From Candidatus Omnitrophota bacterium (GTDB lineage: Bacteria > Omnitrophota > Gorgyraeia > Duberdicusellales > 4484-171): DNA of 34,103 bases. This document shows positions 28,338 to 34,103 of the stretch, piece by piece. The notes under the pieces are model-generated. The model worked only from the letters and a program-made list of their open reading frames with translations, did not search any database and had not been told where the DNA came from. The stretch spans positions 1-34,103 of the forward strand of contig PMCS01000022.1 in the NCBI GenBank assembly GCA_003154195.1, read 5' to 3'. The position numbers and the translations under genes were made by a program. The stretch's first letter is position 1; the number at the start of each line of letters is the position of its first letter.

Positions 28338-30416
28338 TTATATTCCTAATATCTTGGTCATCAACTCAACCGGAATCTTATCGTAATAAGAAGGTTCTAT
28401 TGTATACGAAGCTCTCCCCTGTGTCAAGTTTCTTAATATGTCGGCGTAGTTAAAAACTTCCGATAAGGGGACCTCGGCTTTTACTATACGCAGGTTCTTT
28501 TTATCGGTGACTCCGCCGATTTTGGCCCGGCGGGAATTCAAATCGCCGATAACCTGGCTTAAATAATCGTTGGGAACAATAACTTCCAGGTTCATAATCG
28601 GTTCTAAGATGACCGGGCCGGCCTTACGCAGGCCGTCTTTAAACGCCCGTTCGCTGGCAATCTTAAAGGAGATATCCGATGAATCGACTTCATGAAACGA
28701 ACCGTCAAGCAGGGTAACTTTTATGTCGACCACGGGAAAACCGCCCAGGCTTCCGCTTTGAGCCGCTTCCTCCACGCCTTCTTTCACCGCCGGGATGAAT
28801 TCTTTGGGTATCGCGCCGCTTTTGATTTTATTTTCGAATATTATTCCCTCGCCCTTTTCCAGGGGCGTCATTAAAAAAATAACATGGCCATACTGGCCAT
28901 GGCCGCCGGTTTGCTGGACATATTTCCCGACTACCTCGATTTTTTTCGTGATTGTTTCCTTATAGGTCACCTGCGGTTTACCGATTTGTGCTTCGACATT
29001 GAATTCACGAAGGAGCCGGTCGACCATGATCTCCAAGTGCAGTTGGCCCATCCCGGAAATAATATTCTGTCCGGTCTCTTTATTATAAACAATCTTAAAC
29101 GATGGGTCTTCTTCCGATAATTTTTTTAATGCGATAAATAGTTTTTCCTGATCCGACGTTGTCCTCGGCTCGATCGCCAGCGAAACTACCGGTTCGGGAA
29201 ATTTTATCGTTTCCAGGATTATCGGATTTTTTTCATCGCAAAGGGTATCGCCGGTGGTTGTGTTTTTTAACCCGACAAAACAAACGATATCCCCCGCTTT
29301 GGCTTCATTGACGATTTCTTGTTTATTCGCGTGCATCTTTAAAATTTTCGTGATCTTTTCTTTTTCTTTCTTCGTGGCATTAAGGACGGCCGAGGAAGCG
29401 TTGATCGTCCCGGAATAAATACGCATGTAATAAAGTTTGCCCACGAACGAATCGGTAAATACCTTAAAACATAGCGCGCAAAACGGGCTGGATGTCTTCA
29501 TCTCGCGAATTTGAGGGGTCTGGCCGTCGGTCTTTAATCCGTTGATCTCGCCTACGTCAACCGGCGAAGGGAGATAGTCGCAGGCGGCATCCATAAGCGA
29601 ATGCGTCCCTTGATTTTTTAAGGAAGACCCGCATAGCACGGGGACAAATCTATCGGCGATGACGTGTTTGCGTATGGCCGCGATGATATCGCTTTCTGTG
29701 ATCGGTATCCCGTTAATAACGTTATTCATAAAACCGTCGTCGATCTCCGCCAGCTTTTCGATTAAATTATCCCTGAACTTCGACGCTTTTTCTTTATACT
29801 CCCGGGGGATATCTTTATAGACGATATTCTTTGATTCATCGTCATAATAAACGGCTTTGTTTTTGATAAGATCGACCAGGCCGGTAAACTCATCGTTTTC
29901 ATAGATGGGAATCTGCACGGCCGCGATGGGGCTTTGGAGTTTTTCCTTCATCTCTTCGAGGACGGCATAAAAGTCGGCGCCTTGCCGGTCGAGTTTATTC
30001 ACAAAGGCAATACGCGGTATATGATAACGGTCGGCTTGATGCCATACTGTCTCGCTTTGCGGCTCTACTCCGCCGACGCCGCAAAAGATAACTACCGCGC
30101 CGTCTAAAACTTTCAGGGAACGCTCGACTTCTACGGTAAAATCGATATGGCCGGGAGTGTCGATGACGTTTATATCGTAATCGCGCCATCGAAGACTGAT
30201 CGCCGCGCTGGTGATGGTGATACCTCGTTCCCTTTCCTGCGCCATCCAATCGGTAGTAGTCGTCCCGTCGTCAACCTCGCCGATCCGGTAGATCTTGCCC
30301 GCAAAATATAACATCCTCTCGGTAGTCGTAGTTTTCCCGGCATCGATATGGGCGACAATCCCGATGTTGCGAATCAGTTCTAAGCTGTCTTTTGTTTTCG
30401 ACATGGTTGCTATCAT
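28338..30416 (-). CDS. fusA: Elongation factor G
   Basis: This 692-residue GTPase drives ribosomal translocation. G1 is AHIDAGKTTT, switch I the canonical RGITITSAA, G3 DTPGH and G4 NKLD. Domain II starts around SPFCALCFKVFTDSFVGKLY; domain IV has GGHGQYGHV and GSLGGFPVVDIKVTLLDGSF; domain V has PSYYDKIPVELMTKI at the C-terminus. Full length. The ATG at 30416 overlaps no gene and lies 4 bases after the rpsG stop; an ATG four codons later is also possible. Confidence 0.98.
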   Translation of the reverse strand: MIATMSKTKDSLELIRNIGIVAHIDAGKTTTTERMLYFAGKIYRIGEVDDGTTTTDWMAQERERGITITSAAISLRWRDYDINVIDTPGHIDFTVEVERSLKVLDGAVVIFCGVGGVEPQSETVWHQADRYHIPRIAFVNKLDRQGADFYAVLEEMKEKLQSPIAAVQIPIYENDEFTGLVDLIKNKAVYYDDESKNIVYKDIPREYKEKASKFRDNLIEKLAEIDDGFMNNVINGIPITESDIIAAIRKHVIADRFVPVLCGSSLKNQGTHSLMDAACDYLPSPVDVGEINGLKTDGQTPQIREMKTSSPFCALCFKVFTDSFVGKLYYMRIYSGTINASSAVLNATKKEKEKITKILKMHANKQEIVNEAKAGDIVCFVGLKNTTTGDTLCDEKNPIILETIKFPEPVVSLAIEPRTTSDQEKLFIALKKLSEEDPSFKIVYNKETGQNIISGMGQLHLEIMVDRLLREFNVEAQIGKPQVTYKETITKKIEVVGKYVQQTGGHGQYGHVIFLMTPLEKGEGIIFENKIKSGAIPKEFIPAVKEGVEEAAQSGSLGGFPVVDIKVTLLDGSFHEVDSSDISFKIASERAFKDGLRKAGPVILEPIMNLEVIVPNDYLSQVIGDLNSRRAKIGGVTDKKNLRIVKAEVPLSEVFNYADILRNLTQGRASYTIEPSYYDKIPVELMTKILGI

Positions 30417-30420
30417 TGTC

Positions 30421-30888
30421 CTACCACTTGAAATGCGCGAACGCCCTATTCGCTTCGGCCATCTTATGCGTATCTTCTTTTTTCTTGACCGCCGACCCTT
30501 CGTTTTTAAAAGCGGAGACTATTTCGTCGGCCAGTTTTATCTTCATCGCTTTGCCTTTTTTAGCCCGGGCAAAGTCTCTTATCCAGCGCAATGCTATAGA
30601 AATACCCCGATCCTTGGTGACTTCCTGCGGTACCTGATAGGTAGCGCCGCCGATTCTTCGCGGCCTGACCTCTAATCGCGGCCGAGCGTTATCGAGAGCG
30701 GCAAAAAATATTTTAGCGGGGTCGTCTTTCAGTTTTTCCTTAATCACATCAAACGAGTCGTAGACTATTCCCTGCGCTATGCTTTTTTTGCCTTTGACCA
30801 TGACAATATTGATGAAATGCCCGATGACCGGGGAATTAAATTTCGGGTCGCCTTTTGGTTCGCGTTTTGTCGCCTGTCTTCTTCTCAT
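30421..30888 (-). CDS. rpsG: 30S ribosomal protein S7
   Basis: This 155-residue 16S rRNA-binding protein organises the 30S head and represses the str operon in E. coli. It begins MRRRQATKREPKGDPKFNSP and contains IAQGIVYDSFDVIKEKLKDD, RPRLEVRPRRIGGATYQVPQ and MAEANRAFAHFKW. AAAGGAG precedes the ATG. Normal length. Confidence 0.98.
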   Translation of the reverse strand: MRRRQATKREPKGDPKFNSPVIGHFINIVMVKGKKSIAQGIVYDSFDVIKEKLKDDPAKIFFAALDNARPRLEVRPRRIGGATYQVPQEVTKDRGISIALRWIRDFARAKKGKAMKIKLADEIVSAFKNEGSAVKKKEDTHKMAEANRAFAHFKW

Positions 30889-30920
30889 GTTAACAGCTCC
30901 TTTCTGCTTGCTGCTTCCGG

Positions 30921-31298
30921 CTATGCTTTCTTAGGCCGCTTAGCTCCGTATTTCGATCTTGACCTTTTCCTGTTCTGCACGCCCTGACAATCAAGGGTAC
31001 CGCGGATAATATGGTATCGAACGCCGGGAAGATCCTTGACTCTTCCCCCGCGTACTAAAACAATCGAGTGCTCCTGTAAATTATGCCCTTCCCCGGGTAT
31101 GTAGGCGGTGACTTCCTGGCCGTTGGTAAGCCGTACCCGGGCGATTTTACGTAGAGCGGAGTTAGGTTTTTTAGGCGTCATTGTCCTTACCTGTAGGCAG
31201 ACGCCTCTTCTCTGGCCGCACCCTTTTAAGGCCGGCGATTTACTTCTTTTCCTCTTGGAAATCCTTTCTTTTCTGATCAGCTGCGCGATGGTCGGCAT
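30921..31298 (-). CDS. rpsL: 30S ribosomal protein S12
   Basis: This 125-residue decoding-centre protein contains [20 protein letters not shown], the [20 protein letters not shown] loop (both lysines conserved; E. coli equivalents confer streptomycin resistance when mutated), [20 protein letters not shown] and [19 protein letters not shown]. Sequence is wild-type at these sites. GAGGAG lies 10 or so bases before the ATG. Confidence 0.98.
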   Translation of the reverse strand: MPTIAQLIRKERISKRKRSKSPALKGCGQRRGVCLQVRTMTPKKPNSALRKIARVRLTNGQEVTAYIPGEGHNLQEHSIVLVRGGRVKDLPGVRYHIIRGTLDCQGVQNRKRSRSKYGAKRPKKA

Positions 31299-31346
31299 AT
31301 TTGTTTTAACTCCTCTTTATAAATATCATTAGAAGCTGCCAATAAT

Positions 31347-31463
31347 CGGCTATGGCTAAGGCCAGGAAGCCGGTTTGGGCTATGGTAACGGTTAGGGCTG
31401 AGAATTTTACAGCCTTAACCCTAACCCTGGCCCATACGGGCATCGTCACCCTTACCCTAACCG
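31347..31463. repeat. GGTTAGGGT hexamer hairpin repeat, copy 2 (inverted)
   Basis: A 117-base hairpin element in the rpoC-rpsL spacer is the reverse complement of the element at 1312-1430. The conserved blocks include GGTTAGGGTAAGGGT, GATGCCCGTATGGG and CCGGCTTCC. Its apex pairs as GGCTG...CAGCC where copy 1 has GGCTTAA...TTAAGCC. Confidence 0.85.
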
Positions 31464-31484
31464 TTTTCTCATTTTATTATCTGG

Positions 31485-34103
31485 CTACTCTTTATCTCCG
31501 GTCTGAGGGGTTTTCTCTACCTCTACATTCCGGTACCGCATTAACCCGGTTCCCGCCGGAACGAGATGGCCTACGATAACGTTTTCCTTCAAACCTCGCA
31601 GGGTGTCGATTTTTCCTTCGATGGCGGCGTCGGCTAATATTCTTGTCGTTTCCTGGAAGCTGGCCGCGGAAATAAAGCTTTTAGTGCTCAAGGAAGCTTT
31701 GGTTATGCCCAGAAGCAGCGGGGACGCCGTCGCCGGTTTTCCGTCTTTTTTGGCAATCTTCTCGTTTTCCCGGTAGAAATCCCATTTATCCACTGCTTCG
31801 CCGGGCAACAAGTCCGTATCGCCCGCTTCGACTATTTTTACCTTCTTAAGCATTTCCCTGATGATGATCTCGATATGTTTGTCGTTGATTTTTACGCCCT
31901 GCAGACGGTAAACTTCCTGGACCTCATTCACTAAATATTCCTGTAAAACCTTATCGCCGCAAACGCGTAAAATATCCTGTAAGACCGTTGGGCCTTCAGT
32001 AAGCTGCTGCCCCGCCACGACATGATCGCCCCGGTAGACTACCGGGTGGCTGCCGCTGGGGATATCATATTCACACTTCATTCCGGTAGAGCTGCAAATA
32101 ATGACTTTTCTCTCGCCCTTCTCTTCTTTAAATTCGGCAAACCCTTCGAGTTCGCTGATAATCGCCGGGTTTTTCGGCCGCCTCGCTTCGAACAACTCGG
32201 CTACGCGGGGAAGGCCTCCGGTGATATCCCTGGTTTTGGCGACTAAGCGGGGGGTTTTGGCGATAACATCTCCCGCTTCCACTTTTGTTTTTTCCTCCAA
32301 CATAATATGCGCGCCGGTGGGCAGAGGGTAAATCCCCAGAACTTCCTCTTCGTCGGAAAGGATTAAAAGCTGCGGGTGGTATTCGCCTTTAAACTCTACG
32401 ACTACCCTTTCTTTTCTTCCGGTAGTCGCGTTTATTTCCTCCTGGATGGTTATTTTGTCCATGATATCTTCATATTTTACCTTTCCGGTAACTTCCGTTA
32501 AAATCGGCGAAGAATATGGATCCCAGCGGACGATTATCTTATCTTTCTCCACCGTTTCGCCTTCTTTAATCAAGATTATGGAACCTTGCGGTACGGGATT
32601 TCTCTGCACCTCCATTCCTGTTTCTTCGCTTACGCTGACCATGCCGTTACGATTTAAAACAACAAAATGCTGTCCTTTAGGGACAAGCTTAAGGTTGTGA
32701 TATTTGATCGTACCTTTATCCCGGGCTTTGATAAACGCCCGTTCCGCGACCCGCGAGGCCGTTCCGCCGATATGGAATGTCCTCATGGTAAGCTGTGTTC
32801 CCGGTTCGCCGATCGACTGTGCCGCGATGACGCCGACCGCTTCGCCGATCTCTACCAGTTTCCTCGTCGCCAGATTTCTCCCGTAACACTTAACGCACAC
32901 GCCTCGTTCCGATTCGCAGGTTAAAACGCTGCGGATCCTTATTTTTTCCAGGCCCAGGCGTTCGATCATATCGGCCTTCTCTTCGGTGATCTCCTCGCCG
33001 GACTTAGCGATCACCTCGTCGCTGATAACGTCGACGATATTATCTAAGGCGACCCTGCCGATGATTCTCTCTTTAAGCGAAACGACGACTTCGTCGCCTT
33101 CGATGATCTCAGCAACGGTGATACCGTTTACCGTTTCACAGTCTTCTTCTAATATAATAACTTCCTGCGCCACATCCACAAGCCGCCGGGTTAAATACCC
33201 GGCGTCGGCGGTTTTAAGCGCGGTATCGGCAAGTCCTTTTCGCGCGCCGTGAGTAGAAATAAAATATTCTAAAACAGTTAATCCTTCCCGGAAGTTGGAA
33301 GTAATGGGAGTTTCGATTATTTCTCCGGAAGGCTTGGCCATCAGGCCGCGCATACCGGCAAGCTGCCTGACCTGCAGCTTAGAACCGCGCGCGCCGGAAT
33401 CCGCCATCATGAAGATGGGGTTAAACCGGTCGAGGTTTTTGAAAACAAACTCGGAAACCCGGTCGGTGGTCCTTGTCCAGATATCGATGATTTTATTGTG
33501 CCGTTCGCGTTCGGTGATGATACCTTTGCGGTACTGGTCTTCTACTTTCGCCAGCTCTTCGTGCGCTTCCTCAAGAATTTCTTTTTTCTGAGGAGGTATT
33601 TTTAAATCGTCGACGGAAATACTGATGCCTCCCGCGGTGGCATATTCAAAACCCAGGTCTTTTATTTTATCCAGAAGATCGATGGTCGCGGCGTGGCCGA
33701 ATTTTTTATAACATTCGCTGACGATATCCGAAACATTTTTTTTGCTGAGGACTTCATTGACGTATCGAAAACCTTTGGGCAGGATCTCGTTGAAGAATAT
33801 CCGTCCCGGCGTGGTTTCGATGATCTTGGCCAGCCCGTCGTTGTCGGTAAACCTTACTTTAATCTTAGCGTGAAGTTCGACTTCTTCATCCTGGGAGGCG
33901 GTAGTGACTTCGTCAAACGAAGAAAAAATAATGCCTTCGCCATGAGCTCCTTTTTTCTCCACGGAGAGATAGCGGCAGCCGATGATCATATCCTGGCTGG
34001 GCGTAATAATCGGCCTCCCGTCGGCGGGAGAAAAAATATTATTTATGGACAACATCATCAGCCGGCATTCAGCTTGCGCTTCCAGGGACAGCGGCACGTG
34101 CAC
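31485..34103 (-). CDS. rpoC: DNA-directed RNA polymerase beta' subunit, C-terminal part
   Basis: The last 872 codons of rpoC are present; the gene runs off the right edge, so the N-terminal third is missing. The first residues, [18 protein letters not shown], directly follow the catalytic Asp triad motif that lies outside the window. The bridge helix/trigger loop region includes [20 protein letters not shown] and the [17 protein letters not shown] segment. The second zinc site uses Cys in EEDC plus [11 protein letters not shown]. Then come the [20 protein letters not shown] segment and the C-terminal jaw and omega-binding parts. The 3' end precedes rpsL through a hairpin repeat. Confidence 0.97.
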   Translation of the reverse strand: MHVPLSLEAQAECRLMMLSINNIFSPADGRPIITPSQDMIIGCRYLSVEKKGAHGEGIIFSSFDEVTTASQDEEVELHAKIKVRFTDNDGLAKIIETTPGRIFFNEILPKGFRYVNEVLSKKNVSDIVSECYKKFGHAATIDLLDKIKDLGFEYATAGGISISVDDLKIPPQKKEILEEAHEELAKVEDQYRKGIITERERHNKIIDIWTRTTDRVSEFVFKNLDRFNPIFMMADSGARGSKLQVRQLAGMRGLMAKPSGEIIETPITSNFREGLTVLEYFISTHGARKGLADTALKTADAGYLTRRLVDVAQEVIILEEDCETVNGITVAEIIEGDEVVVSLKERIIGRVALDNIVDVISDEVIAKSGEEITEEKADMIERLGLEKIRIRSVLTCESERGVCVKCYGRNLATRKLVEIGEAVGVIAAQSIGEPGTQLTMRTFHIGGTASRVAERAFIKARDKGTIKYHNLKLVPKGQHFVVLNRNGMVSVSEETGMEVQRNPVPQGSIILIKEGETVEKDKIIVRWDPYSSPILTEVTGKVKYEDIMDKITIQEEINATTGRKERVVVEFKGEYHPQLLILSDEEEVLGIYPLPTGAHIMLEEKTKVEAGDVIAKTPRLVAKTRDITGGLPRVAELFEARRPKNPAIISELEGFAEFKEEKGERKVIICSSTGMKCEYDIPSGSHPVVYRGDHVVAGQQLTEGPTVLQDILRVCGDKVLQEYLVNEVQEVYRLQGVKINDKHIEIIIREMLKKVKIVEAGDTDLLPGEAVDKWDFYRENEKIAKKDGKPATASPLLLGITKASLSTKSFISAASFQETTRILADAAIEGKIDTLRGLKENVIVGHLVPAGTGLMRYRNVEVEKTPQTGDKE

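Overview
This window is a bacterial chromosome segment whose core is the fused str-S10-spc-alpha superoperon, read entirely on the minus strand. In transcription order, from the right-hand end leftward, it runs: rpoC (3' part only), rpsL, rpsG, fusA, tuf, rpsJ, rplC, rplD, rplW, rplB, rpsS, rplV, rpsC, rplP, rpmC, rpsQ, rplN, rplX, rplE, rpsN, rpsH, rplF, rplR, rpsE, rplO, secY, adk, map, infA, rpmJ, rpsM, rpsK, rpsD, rpoA. Many junctions are tight (ATGA overlaps at rpmC/rpsQ, rpsQ/rplN, rplR/rpsE, adk/map). rpmD (L30) is missing from its usual place between rpsE and rplO. Zinc-type S14, S4, L24 and L36, a zinc-lid adenylate kinase and a non-canonical EF-Tu switch I point to a deep-branching bacterium. 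The gene content and repeat-rich spacers make me favour an Omnitrophota/PVC-like lineage, but this is impression, not proof.

After rpoA a hairpin terminator ends the superoperon. rplQ (L17), normally the next gene, has been pushed about 4 kb away. The interval holds a decayed RelE/ParE-like toxin fragment, a small secreted protein, and two exported ankyrin-repeat proteins (16 and 6 repeats). rplQ appears to have its own sigma70-like promoter. Downstream of rplQ, still on the minus strand, are an aspartate aminotransferase, a LeuC/aconitase-family protein that has lost most of its active-site residues, the pilus-retraction ATPase PilT, isocitrate dehydrogenase and a compact dihydrolipoamide dehydrogenase.

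The most unusual aspect is the spacer DNA. Nearly every non-overlapping junction between co-directional genes holds a palindromic element. At least six sequence families can be told apart: a GATGATC-rich element in eight junctions, a TTGGTGCCTTGGTGG element in two, a GGTTAGGGT hexamer hairpin in two (inverted relative to each other), a TAATGAGRCTTC...CCGAATTA element in three copies, and two single palindromic spacers. A swarm of short perfect hairpins with 3-4 nt loops has unrelated stems. The GATGATC elements fill the space between one gene's stop codon and the next gene's Shine-Dalgarno region almost exactly; several elements even share bases with the stop codon. They look like mobile palindromic repeats tolerated, or domesticated, inside the most highly expressed operon of the cell.

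No tRNA, rRNA, CRISPR array, insertion sequence or replication origin was recognised.
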